Shown piece after piece: positions 1 to 7,424 of a stretch of 57,563 nucleotides of DNA (the first letter of the stretch is position 1; every line of letters starts with the position of its first letter). A program made the translations under genes and the position numbers. Location of the stretch: positions 1-57,563 of the forward strand of contig CAJUAH010000017.1 in assembly GCA_910584375.1 (NCBI GenBank). Direction: 5' to 3'. Source of the DNA: an uncultured Acetatifactor sp. (GTDB lineage Bacteria; Bacillota; Clostridia; Lachnospirales; Lachnospiraceae). The notes beneath the pieces are model-generated. The model did no database searches, had not been told where the DNA came from, and saw nothing but the letters and a program-made list of their open reading frames with translations.

Positions 1-2
1 TC

Positions 3-62
3 GGCTTGTTTGACAGGGGCTGGAAATGGTTTTATCCACAGAAACGTAGTGAGGAGAAATAA
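3..62 (+). CDS. C-terminal end of an upstream protein (partial)
   Basis: An open frame enters from the left edge and ends at TAA (60-62), two bases before the next start codon. The visible tail is short, rich in Trp, Lys and Arg and ends in RSEEK. The ribosome binding site of the next gene (GAGGAG, about 50-55) lies inside it, so the two genes would be translationally linked. From the context it could be the last residues of an Rhs toxin tip whose immunity gene follows. Only 19 codons are visible and no family can be assigned. Confidence 0.35.
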   Translation, partial: GLFDRGWKWFYPQKRSEEK

Positions 63-64
63 TA

Positions 65-763
65 TTGAAAAGCAGGAAAAGAAAGCATTTATTGACTGTA
101 ACATTTATTTTAATTGGATTAGCGGTTAGTTGTGGGGCAATGTATATATGTCTGTTAAGATATTTCTTTTATAATAAATACAATGTCCATGCACAACGCG
201 CAGCACTGGGTAGATTAAATGCAGTATATCATCAGGAATTTGAATTATTGTCCACAGAATTTGAGACAAAAGAAATAGAAACCGGGCTCTATGTCCATAT
301 GTGGATATATGTCTTTGAGGATAGCCGTGGAAGACAATTTTATGCATATGTACGTTTATATGGGTTAAGTGAAAAAGGGAGTGGAAATTTTCATGCACCT
401 GACTATTTAAGTTATGTTGGTGATACCTATGGGCAACTTTGCCTTGAAGAAAGATTAGGCGATAAATATGATTTATACAAGTATAGACAAGAAAGAGTAA
501 GCATATTTCCAAGCGGAGGAGACTATATATTTATTTGTACAAAAGACAATGCAGAGGAAATAGCAGAAATGCTAACGGAAATATATTTCGCGGAAACAGA
601 GTTTAGTGATAATGGTTGTCTGTATTGTCGAGTAAATGATGAACACGGGGAAGAGTTGTTTTCGTATTTCTGGTCTTCTGTAACAAGAAATCTTCAGAAA
701 CAGAATAAGGAAATTACAAAGGAAACGGTATATGCATATATTTTGCAGGAAATACAGAATTAG
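65..763 (+). CDS. Membrane-anchored hypothetical protein, candidate immunity protein
   Basis: This 232-residue protein starts at TTG, with GAGGAG about 9 bases upstream. Residues 1-9 are basic (KSRKRK), followed by one hydrophobic segment at about 10-32, then a hydrophilic domain rich in Tyr, Phe and Glu. That pattern fits a protein with a single N-terminal membrane anchor. I do not recognise the family. It is AT-rich compared with the housekeeping genes further on. It lies between a partial upstream frame and decayed Rhs sequence, the usual place of an immunity gene in a polymorphic-toxin locus. The immunity role is inferred from position only. Confidence 0.5.
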   Translation: MKSRKRKHLLTVTFILIGLAVSCGAMYICLLRYFFYNKYNVHAQRAALGRLNAVYHQEFELLSTEFETKEIETGLYVHMWIYVFEDSRGRQFYAYVRLYGLSEKGSGNFHAPDYLSYVGDTYGQLCLEERLGDKYDLYKYRQERVSIFPSGGDYIFICTKDNAEEIAEMLTEIYFAETEFSDNGCLYCRVNDEHGEELFSYFWSSVTRNLQKQNKEITKETVYAYILQEIQN

Positions 764-886
764 GGTATTTTATCTACATCTACAACGGCTTTGGACATAG
801 AGCAGGCAAGATAACCGACACCCTATAAACCGTCGGCCAGAACCAGGATTGCTTACAGGATAACCATTACAGATCCCTTAAGTATT
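764..886 (+). pseudogene. Decayed Rhs repeat remnant
   Basis: Right after the preceding stop, frame 1 reads through an Rhs-like stretch (IYNGFGHRAGK at about 775-810) that resembles the YNGLGHRVGK repeat preceding the Rhs core in clostridial proteins. It stops at TAA (826-828). The following Rhs core is in another frame (starting at 887), so the original reading frame is broken by a stop and a frameshift. This is the eroded 5' side of the Rhs gene whose 3' end is the next feature. Confidence 0.55.
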
Positions 887-1693
887 TTGGAGAGCCAGAA
901 CATTCACCCGGAGAAAAAGATACAATACACCATAGACCTGACTAGGAGTTACCACAACCTCCTGCAAAAGGAAGAAGACGGAAAGCCCCAGAGCTACCTG
1001 CGGGACGGGAATGTGGCAGGCATGTTGGAGAACGGCCAGGAAAGCTACTACCTCCAGGACGAAATGGGCAGCCCCCTCCGCCTGATGGATAAAGACGGAG
1101 ACCTGAAAGACAGCTACGGCTACGACGAATTCGGCCAGGATCTGTACGGAAACCAGGGGGTCGTGCAGCCCTTTGGCTACACAGGCTATCAGCCTGAAAG
1201 GATAACAGGAACTTACTATGCCCAGGCCAGGGAGTACAGGCCGGAACTGGGGAGGTTCGCCGCGGTAGATACCATCAAGGGATTTACTGCAGCGCCGTAT
1301 ACCCTGAATGAATATGGGTACTGCTGGAATAACCCGATAGGATTGATAGATACAGATGGACTATTGCCGCGGTGGATTATAGACATCATAAGCAGATATG
1401 GCGGCGAACTGCCGGAATGGCTTGAGAGAATCATAGAGGGAGATGAAACGCACAGGTTGTTGCAACAGCGGTTTAAGGACGATTATGGAAAAATGGGGGG
1501 AGTCGTTGAATATTACATTCCTTTTGGAGTTGATAGGAATCCTTCAGGAACTGGGAGAGCGGATATAATTTATTTTAATGCAGCAACAATGACAGCAGAA
1601 GTTATTGCTTGTATTGTTTGTGTTGCTTCTGGCGGCTCATTATTTCCTGCGGCCACGGCTTTGGTACTGCTATTTATGTTTTTGGGGAAATGA
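887..1693 (+). CDS. Rhs core and toxin tip, 5'-truncated (268 aa)
   Basis: The frame opens at TTG (887) without a good ribosome binding site. Residues about 8-130 are the end of an Rhs/YD core: YTIDLTRSYHNLLQ, YYLQDEMGSP, YGYDEFG, GYTGYQ, YYAQAREY and ELGRF are all typical. A variable tip of about 130 residues follows. It contains GVDRNPSGTGRADIIYFN (about 214-231), which resembles the GRAD...Y-N stretch before the E-x-K of nuclease-type Rhs tips. The expected E-x-K is not seen; instead the protein ends in a hydrophobic segment (about 237-266). Full Rhs proteins exceed 1000 residues, so this is a fragment with a possibly hybrid tip. Whether it is expressed is unclear. Confidence 0.7.
   Translation: MESQNIHPEKKIQYTIDLTRSYHNLLQKEEDGKPQSYLRDGNVAGMLENGQESYYLQDEMGSPLRLMDKDGDLKDSYGYDEFGQDLYGNQGVVQPFGYTGYQPERITGTYYAQAREYRPELGRFAAVDTIKGFTAAPYTLNEYGYCWNNPIGLIDTDGLLPRWIIDIISRYGGELPEWLERIIEGDETHRLLQQRFKDDYGKMGGVVEYYIPFGVDRNPSGTGRADIIYFNAATMTAEVIACIVCVASGGSLFPAATALVLLFMFLGK
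905..1279 (+). repeat. Duplicated Rhs core, copy A
   Basis: This is about 375 bp, highly similar to 2603-2974. It spans from CACCCGG to the end of the conserved core just after the GRFA codons. Copy A has one base more than copy B near its left end (GGAGAAAAAG against GGAAAAAAG). The duplication ends where the variable tips diverge, as expected if recombination within conserved Rhs cores replaced or added tips. Confidence 0.8.
1526..1585 (+). repeat. Shared 60-bp block inside Rhs tip, copy 1
   Basis: A 60-base segment that is nearly identical (about 8 differences by eye) to 3442-3501, although the tip sequences around it are unrelated. It codes for GVDRNPSGTGRADIIYFNAA. The paired copy codes for the same motif with RAY in place of RAD. 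Confidence 0.75.
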
Positions 1694-1742
1694 TAATGTG
1701 TTGGGACAATGAGAACGCGTTGAGGCATAAGAAGAAAAGATT

Positions 1743-2558
1743 ATGGAGACTAAATTGAATCGAGGTAAATTAATAAGGAAACATATTGGAGAAGGACTTT
1801 CTGATTTAGGATTTGTGTATGAAAAATATGATGGTGGTACATGGATTTTTGAGAAAAAACTGGACAAGTTCACATGGTATGTGTATATTTATGTGTACCG
1901 TTTTGACCCATGGCAGATCACCTTTCACCTCGGTACAGATGTTTCGGGGATGGTACAGGTCCATGCGCACCAACTATTAGACGGGATTTGGGAGAGAGGA
2001 GACCTTGGTGGATATTGGGCATACCATGATGAAGATAGTATGATAAAAGTATTGGAGGAAATGGTAGAGGTTATACGAAACCAGGGAACAGCTGCATTGA
2101 AAAAAATGAGTATCCCCCCAAAAATCAGTACTGATAATGAGATGTATCATGAGTTGTATCTTCATCATAAAGAATTTGCGGAAAGCTTTGAAAAAAGAAC
2201 GGGAATAGTCCCCACGGGATATAATGAGGAAAATTTAAGCAAGTGGTTTGATTATATTGATAATAGAATTGAGGAATTAAGCAAAGGGCAATATGATGCT
2301 GCGGCTAAGAGGGAATTATTAGAGATGGCAGCCTTTTTGGGAGAACAGATTGTAAAATATAAAGGAGGTAACTGGAAACAGTATTTATTTCCTAAAAGGG
2401 AAACTTTTTGTATAATCTATAAGAGCGCATTTTCTAAGAGCGTAATAGTGGATGAACTTATTAATTGCTTGGGCTTATTGGTAGGACGATGTTTGGGAAA
2501 TAGCCGAAAGTGGTTGGAAGAGCCATTTTATGAAGTGATTGAAAGTGCCGTATATTAA
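1743..2558 (+). CDS. Candidate immunity protein downstream of Rhs tip (271 aa)
   Basis: This is a soluble protein of 271 residues with no signal peptide or membrane segment. It starts at ATG 1743, with AAGAAAAGA upstream (weak). The N-terminal half is rich in aromatic residues and beta-like (WYVYIYVYRF, about 44-53); the C-terminal half is helical and acidic. I do not recognise the family. It is AT-rich and lies 49 bp downstream of an Rhs tip and just before a second Rhs fragment. That is the classic place for the immunity protein of the preceding tip, or of a tip that has since been replaced. Function is inferred from position. Confidence 0.55.
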   Translation: METKLNRGKLIRKHIGEGLSDLGFVYEKYDGGTWIFEKKLDKFTWYVYIYVYRFDPWQITFHLGTDVSGMVQVHAHQLLDGIWERGDLGGYWAYHDEDSMIKVLEEMVEVIRNQGTAALKKMSIPPKISTDNEMYHELYLHHKEFAESFEKRTGIVPTGYNEENLSKWFDYIDNRIEELSKGQYDAAAKRELLEMAAFLGEQIVKYKGGNWKQYLFPKRETFCIIYKSAFSKSVIVDELINCLGLLVGRCLGNSRKWLEEPFYEVIESAVY

Positions 2559-2602
2559 ATGGTGAATTGCGATATTTTTCCGGCTAAAGTATTTTTATCA
2601 TC

Positions 2603-2974
2603 CACCCGGAAAAAAGATACAATACACCATAGACCTGACCAAGAGTTACCACAACCTCCTGCAAAAGGAAGAAGACAGAAAGACCCAGAGCCACATGTGG
2701 GATGTGAACGTAGCAGGCATGTCGGGAGACGGACAGGAAAGCTACTACCTCCAGGACGAGCTGGGCAGCCCTATTCGCCTGATGGATAAAGACGGAGACC
2801 TGGAGGAGAGCTACGGTTACGACGAATTCGGCCAGGGCCTGTACGGCAACCAAGGGATCGTGCAGCCCTTCGGCTACACAGGCTACCAACCCGACAGGAT
2901 AGCTGGGACCTACTATGCCCAGGCCAGGGAGTACAGGACGGAGCTGGGAAGATTCGCCGTAGTAGATCCCATTA
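2603..2974 (+). repeat. Duplicated Rhs core, copy B
   Basis: This is about 372 bp matching 905-1279. Sequence upstream of it is unrelated apart from a short AAGTATTTT stretch present beside both copies. The Rhs reading frame runs through the whole copy, but has no ATG, GTG or TTG until 2695 and meets TGA at 2563-2565. Copy B is therefore a displaced 3' gene end, not a complete gene. Confidence 0.8.
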
Positions 2975-3573
2975 AGAAAGGATTGAACTGGTATGCATAT
3001 TGCCGGAACAATTCGTTAAAATATTTTGACCCGTTAGGATTAGAAAAAATAGTAGTTTCGGGCGGAGTCTATTCAGAAGATAAACTAGAGGATGATGCAT
3101 ATTACTATGAATTTGTAGATGCGGCAATTGCCCAGATTATTGAGTGGAATAGTTTGGACAGTAATGAGAGTATTATGTGGATAATAGCGGACAATGGTTG
3201 GACAGAGTTAAATAAGAAGGAGCTGATGAAAGCGGCAAAGAGCCTGGGCGTTGACATACAATTTATTACAGATAAAAGTGAACTGATTGAGTATATAAAT
3301 AATAAAGATGGAGATATAAGTGAGCGAGCGGAAGATAAAATTTCTGATATTTCGGTGTTTTCTCATGGAATAAACTTAGATGGTGGAGTTATAAGTCTGG
3401 GATTTAATTATGGCGAACGCAAATATATCTACATTGCCGCTGGAGTTAATAGAAATCCTTCAGGAACCAGGAGAGCGTATATAATATATTTTAATGTAGC
3501 AAAATCGAACTATGAAACATTTAACAACACCCTTACAGTTTTTAGATGGTCAAACAGCGCAAATTTGTATTGA
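2695..3573 (+). CDS. Rhs core and toxin tip, second 5'-truncated copy (292 aa)
   Basis: The first ATG in the Rhs frame is at 2695, but homology to the first copy starts about 90 bp earlier in the same frame, so the true 5' part is missing. Residues 1-115 are Rhs core (YYLQDELGSP, YGYDEFG, GYTGYQ, YYAQAREY, NNSLKYFDPLGL). The tip begins after DPLGL and is predicted alpha/beta. It contains a VFSHG motif (about 220-224) followed by a glycine-rich LGFNYG stretch, suggestive of a hydrolase-like tip, though I cannot name the family. Near the C-terminus lies a second copy of the NPSGTxRA block, with Tyr replacing the Asp of RAD. No immunity gene follows; the next gene is an ABC exporter. Confidence 0.65.
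   Translation: MWDVNVAGMSGDGQESYYLQDELGSPIRLMDKDGDLEESYGYDEFGQGLYGNQGIVQPFGYTGYQPDRIAGTYYAQAREYRTELGRFAVVDPIKKGLNWYAYCRNNSLKYFDPLGLEKIVVSGGVYSEDKLEDDAYYYEFVDAAIAQIIEWNSLDSNESIMWIIADNGWTELNKKELMKAAKSLGVDIQFITDKSELIEYINNKDGDISERAEDKISDISVFSHGINLDGGVISLGFNYGERKYIYIAAGVNRNPSGTRRAYIIYFNVAKSNYETFNNTLTVFRWSNSANLY
3442..3501 (+). repeat. Shared 60-bp block inside Rhs tip, copy 2
   Basis: Partner of 1526-1585. It codes for GVNRNPSGTRRAYIIYFNVA. It lies close to the 3' end of the second tip, in sequence otherwise unlike the first tip. This suggests a recombination scar or a common ancestral 3' end. Confidence 0.75.
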
Positions 3574-3650
3574 CAATACCGCCCCATAATGAGTAATATA
3601 AGGAATGAAGTGTAAGAGTCCACAATAAAATGCTACGTAAGACTGATGAG

Positions 3651-3679
3651 AAGGAGATACCTTATACGGCTATCTCCTT
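3651..3679 (+). terminator. Hairpin terminator candidate after the Rhs region
   Basis: Perfect 9-bp stem AAGGAGATA / TATCTCCTT with an 11-base loop, followed by ATTAAC and not by a run of T. It is probably a terminator or transcription boundary between the Rhs fragment and the ABC genes; the weak T-tract lowers confidence. Confidence 0.45.
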
Positions 3680-3698
3680 ATTAACTGTGGTTCGGTGG

Positions 3699-3720
3699 AG
3701 GTTTAAGGGGCAAACCTTTT
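3699..3720 (+). terminator. Second hairpin with T-tract
   Basis: 6-bp stem AGGTTT / AAACCT with a 7-base loop, with TTT directly after the stem. It is short but has the layout of an intrinsic terminator, about 50 bp before the start of the ABC exporter. Confidence 0.4.
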
Positions 3721-3767
3721 CCAAGGCCTCTCGACGCACATATGCCTGGACAGAGTAGGAGCCAACC

Positions 3768-5534
3768 ATGAAATTAATGATACATTACATAAAAAAGCAT
3801 ATGGGCATGTTTCTGATCGCGGTTCTGTTCCTGTCGATAGAGACTTTCGCGGACTTGCTGCAGCCCACGTTCATGTCCTATATCGTGGACAGGGGCGTCA
3901 AGGGGCAGGAGCCGGGGCTGATTCTGCGCTACGGGCTGATCATGCTGGGGATCACCGCCCTGGGAGCGCTGGGAGCCGTGGTGCGCAACACCTACGCCAG
4001 CAGGACATCCCAGCTCATCGGCAAGGAGATCCGTCTGGCCATCTATGAGAAGGTCCAGACCCTGTCCCATGAAAACATCGACCGTCTGCAGCCCGCCTCC
4101 ATCATCACCCGGATCACCAACGACGTGACCCAGATGCAGAATTTTATCAACGGCATTATGCGCATCATGCTGAAGGCTCCCGTGACCTGCGTGGGCGCGG
4201 TGGCGCTGATTATTTTCCAGATGCCTTCCCTGCTGCCGCTGATGCTGGTGATTCTGGTCTGCGCCGGGCTGCTGATCTACGGCAATATGAAAATGGGCTA
4301 TCCCCGCTTTGACAGGATGCAGAGAAAACTGGATGGGCTGAACCGCACCAGTCGGGAGTTCCTGGGGGCTATCCGGGTGGTTAAGGCTTTTCGGGCCGAG
4401 GAGCAGGAGCGGGAAAAATTTGAGGAGGCCTCCATGCAGCTGGCTCAGGCGGGCATATCTTCCATGCGGGTTATGGCCGTATTCGGCCCGCTGATCAATC
4501 TGACGGTCAATGCGGGGATCGTGGCGCTGCTCTGGCTCTCGGGAAGGGAACTGACAGGAGAGATCGGGCGGCTGATGGCGTGCGTCAACTATATGACCCA
4601 GGTGCTGTTCGCGCTGGGCATGGTATCCAATATCTTAAATTCCGCCGTCCGGGCCGTGGCGTCCTCCGCCAGAGTGCAGGAGATCCTGGACGAAGTGCCC
4701 GCCCAGAAAGAGGCGGAGCCCGAGCGCGGAGCGGAAGAAATTCCGGCATCGGGCGGCATCCAGTTTCGTCAGGTCTCCTTCTCCTATGCGGGCAGCGCCC
4801 GTCCCGCACTGCAGGAGGCGGATTTTTCCGTCCGGCAGGGGGAGGTGGTGGGAATCATCGGCCCCACCGGTTCGGGGAAGTCCACCCTGGTAAATCTGGC
4901 GCCCAGATTCTACGACGCCACAAGCGGGCAGGTGTTGGTGGGGGGACGGGACGTGACACAGATCCCCACGGCGCGCCTGCGGGAACGGATCGCCGTGGTT
5001 CCCCAGAAAGCGTTGCTGTTCACGGGTACGATACAGGACAATCTGCGCTGGGGCAGCAAGGACGCCTCCCTGGAGGAGATTCGTCGGGCGGCACGGATTG
5101 CCTGCGCGGACGAATTTGTGTCAAAACTGCCGGAGGGCTATGATACCCTGCTGGGGCAGGGAGGCGTCAACCTCTCCGGGGGACAGAAACAGCGTCTTTC
5201 CATTGCCAGAGCGCTGCTGAAAAAGCCCCGTATCCTGATCCTGGACGACTGTACCAGCGCGCTGGACGCTACCACGGAGGCCAGAGTGCTGGCGGGCATC
5301 CTGGGTGACGTGAGAAAAACCACTGTGCTCCTGGTCAGCCAGAGGATATCCACAGTGATGAGAACGGATCATATACTCTGTATGGAAGACGGAAAGATTT
5401 GCGGTTTCGGATCCCATGAGGAACTGCTGAAGACATGCGAGCCCTACAGGGCGATCTATCGCTCCCAGATCGGCGACCAGACGCTGCCGGGGGCGTCGGT
5501 CTCCGAGGAGAAAGGAGGGATGCTCCATGGATAA
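3768..5534 (+). CDS. ABC exporter half-transporter, degenerate ATPase site subunit (588 aa)
   Basis: This is a half-transporter with an N-terminal six-helix membrane domain (about 1-310) and a C-terminal ATPase domain. Walker A GPTGSGKS is at 365-372 and the signature LSGGQ at 469-473. Walker B is followed by Asp494 (LILDD) where the catalytic Glu normally sits. This Asp, together with the LSGGQKQR...LDDCTS pattern, matches the TM287 side of the heterodimeric exporter TM287/288 and related LmrC/BmrC proteins. AGGAG lies 6 bases before the ATG. The gene overlaps the next by 8 bp, so the two are translationally coupled and should form one heterodimer exporting drugs or lipids. The substrate cannot be read from sequence. 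Confidence 0.9.
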   Translation: MKLMIHYIKKHMGMFLIAVLFLSIETFADLLQPTFMSYIVDRGVKGQEPGLILRYGLIMLGITALGALGAVVRNTYASRTSQLIGKEIRLAIYEKVQTLSHENIDRLQPASIITRITNDVTQMQNFINGIMRIMLKAPVTCVGAVALIIFQMPSLLPLMLVILVCAGLLIYGNMKMGYPRFDRMQRKLDGLNRTSREFLGAIRVVKAFRAEEQEREKFEEASMQLAQAGISSMRVMAVFGPLINLTVNAGIVALLWLSGRELTGEIGRLMACVNYMTQVLFALGMVSNILNSAVRAVASSARVQEILDEVPAQKEAEPERGAEEIPASGGIQFRQVSFSYAGSARPALQEADFSVRQGEVVGIIGPTGSGKSTLVNLAPRFYDATSGQVLVGGRDVTQIPTARLRERIAVVPQKALLFTGTIQDNLRWGSKDASLEEIRRAARIACADEFVSKLPEGYDTLLGQGGVNLSGGQKQRLSIARALLKKPRILILDDCTSALDATTEARVLAGILGDVRKTTVLLVSQRISTVMRTDHILCMEDGKICGFGSHEELLKTCEPYRAIYRSQIGDQTLPGASVSEEKGGMLHG

Positions 5535-7335
5535 AAATATGGCTACGCCCCCCTCGCAGTTGGGACGCGCGCGGGGCGTCCCGGCGGTCAAGCCCAAGGA
5601 CATGAAAGGCACTCTGATCCGTCTGTGGCAGCTGACCCGGGGACACCGCGGGGGCCTGGGCTGGATACTGTTACTGTCGGCGTTGGCTTCCGGCTCGGCG
5701 GTGCTGTCCCCCTACCTGATCGGAAAGGCGGTGAACCGTATTGACAGCGGCCGTCCCGGCGGCGTGTTGCTGGCCATGCTGGCGGCGCTGTACCTGGGGG
5801 ACTGGCTGGTGCGTTTTTTACAGCAGTTCCTGATGGCGGGTGTGGGGCAGAGGATGATCCTGCATATCCGCACGGCGCTTTTTGCCCATATGGAAAAGCT
5901 GCCCCTGTCCTTTTTTGACACCCGGCAGCATGGGGAACTGATGAGCCGCCTGACCAATGATGTGGACAATATCAGCGCCACCATATCGGACTCGCTGACA
6001 CAGCTGCTGACATATGGGTTTACCGTGACGGGGATCTTCTGCGCCATGATCCGCATGAGCCCGCTGCTCACGTGCATCGCGCTCTTTGCCGTGCTGCTGA
6101 TCTTTCTGCTGACCCGGGCCGTGACCCGGCGGACGAAGGTGCTGTACCGGCAGCAGCAGGCCATCCTGGGCAGGCTCAACGGCCAGGTGGAGGAGAGCAT
6201 ATCCGGCATAGGGATGGTTAAGGCCTTTGGCCGGGAGCGGGAGATGGTGGCGGAGTTTGTGGAAAATAACGACGCTTTCTGCCGGGTGGCTACCAAGGCC
6301 CAGATTGCCTCCGGCTACCTGATGCCCATGATGAATGTGATCAACAACCTGACCTATGTGCTGATCGCCATTGCCAGCGGTGTCATGGCATACAGGGGAG
6401 GGCTTACCGTGGGAGAAATTTCCAGCTTTCTGCTGTATGCCCGGCAGTTTTCCCGTCCCTTTGTGGAGATCGCCAACATATACAACAATTTCCAGACTGC
6501 GGTGGCGGGAGCGGAGCGTATTATAGAGATACTGGACCAGGGCTGCGAGCCGCCGGACGCGCCGGACGCCGTGAGCGCGGCCCATGTCCGGGGAGCCGTA
6601 TGTTTTCAGAACGTGTCCTTCGGCTACCAGCCGGGTAAGCCGGTGCTGCGGCAGATAGACCTGGAGATTCCCGCGGGAACCCGGGTGGCTGTGGTGGGTC
6701 CCACAGGCTCGGGGAAGACTACGCTGATCAATCTTCTTACCCGCTTTTATGATGTACAGGAGGGAGCCATCCTGCTGGACGGCTGCGACCTGCGCCGATA
6801 CCGGCTGGGGGAGCTGCGCCAGGCTTTCGGCGTGGTGCTCCAGGACACGGCCCTCTTTGGCGTCACGGTCCGGGAAAATATCAGCTATGGTCACAGCGGC
6901 GTCTCCCTGGAGGAGGTGCGGGAGGCAGCCAGAGTGGCGGGAGCGGACGGCTTTATTCAAAGACTTCCCCAGGGCTATGAAACGGTGCTGCATCAGGGCG
7001 GCGCGGAGCTGAGCCAGGGAGAGCGGCAGCTCCTGACCATCGCCAGGGCGGTGCTGAACCGCGCCCCCATCATGATTCTGGACGAGGCCACCAGCTCGGT
7101 GGACACTGTGACGGAACAGCATATCCGCCAGGCCATGCTGGCCATCACCCAGGGGCGCACGTCCTTCATCATTGCCCACCGCCTGTCCACGATCCGGGAT
7201 TCCGATCTCATACTGCTGATCCGGGACGGCCGGATCGCGGAGCGGGGCGCCCACAGCCAGCTCATGGAACTGCGGGGGGAGTATGCGGAGATGTACCTGA
7301 CACAGATGGGCAGGGGAGCGGCACAAACAAATTGA
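5527..7335 (+). CDS. ABC exporter half-transporter, catalytic subunit (602 aa)
   Basis: Partner of the previous gene. After a poorly conserved N-terminal tail of about 30 residues come six membrane helices (about 40-330) and an ATPase domain with Walker A GPTGSGKT at 391-398. The signature is altered (LSQGE, 495-499), and the catalytic Glu520 is present (ILDEATSSVD). In heterodimeric exporters the intact Glu of this chain works with the canonical LSGGQ of the other chain, while the other site is built from LSQGE and the Asp and hydrolyses poorly. The two genes together fit this asymmetric arrangement exactly. The start ATG overlaps the end of the upstream gene, with AAAGGAGG just before it. 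Confidence 0.9.
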   Translation: MDKNMATPPSQLGRARGVPAVKPKDMKGTLIRLWQLTRGHRGGLGWILLLSALASGSAVLSPYLIGKAVNRIDSGRPGGVLLAMLAALYLGDWLVRFLQQFLMAGVGQRMILHIRTALFAHMEKLPLSFFDTRQHGELMSRLTNDVDNISATISDSLTQLLTYGFTVTGIFCAMIRMSPLLTCIALFAVLLIFLLTRAVTRRTKVLYRQQQAILGRLNGQVEESISGIGMVKAFGREREMVAEFVENNDAFCRVATKAQIASGYLMPMMNVINNLTYVLIAIASGVMAYRGGLTVGEISSFLLYARQFSRPFVEIANIYNNFQTAVAGAERIIEILDQGCEPPDAPDAVSAAHVRGAVCFQNVSFGYQPGKPVLRQIDLEIPAGTRVAVVGPTGSGKTTLINLLTRFYDVQEGAILLDGCDLRRYRLGELRQAFGVVLQDTALFGVTVRENISYGHSGVSLEEVREAARVAGADGFIQRLPQGYETVLHQGGAELSQGERQLLTIARAVLNRAPIMILDEATSSVDTVTEQHIRQAMLAITQGRTSFIIAHRLSTIRDSDLILLIRDGRIAERGAHSQLMELRGEYAEMYLTQMGRGAAQTN

Positions 7336-7344
7336 AAGTAGGAT

Positions 7345-7373
7345 TTGACGATATCTGTGAATGATGTTATGAT
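7345..7373 (+). promoter_or_regulatory. SigA-type promoter of the histidine kinase gene
   Basis: TTGACG (7345-7350), 17-base spacer, TATGAT (7368-7373). The predicted start of transcription is near 7380. This makes ATG 7389 an unlikely start, because its leader would be only about 9 bases with no ribosome binding site, and favours ATG 7425. Confidence 0.65.
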
Positions 7374-7424
7374 AAAAGCAGTTTTAACATGGGGGTTAAT
7401 ACAGGCAAAGGAGTAAATCAGGTT

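Noticed and set aside
2559..2789. 76-residue frame starting right after the candidate immunity gene
   Set aside because: It reads the duplicated Rhs core in the wrong frame; copy B differs from copy A by one base near its left end, which creates this frame.
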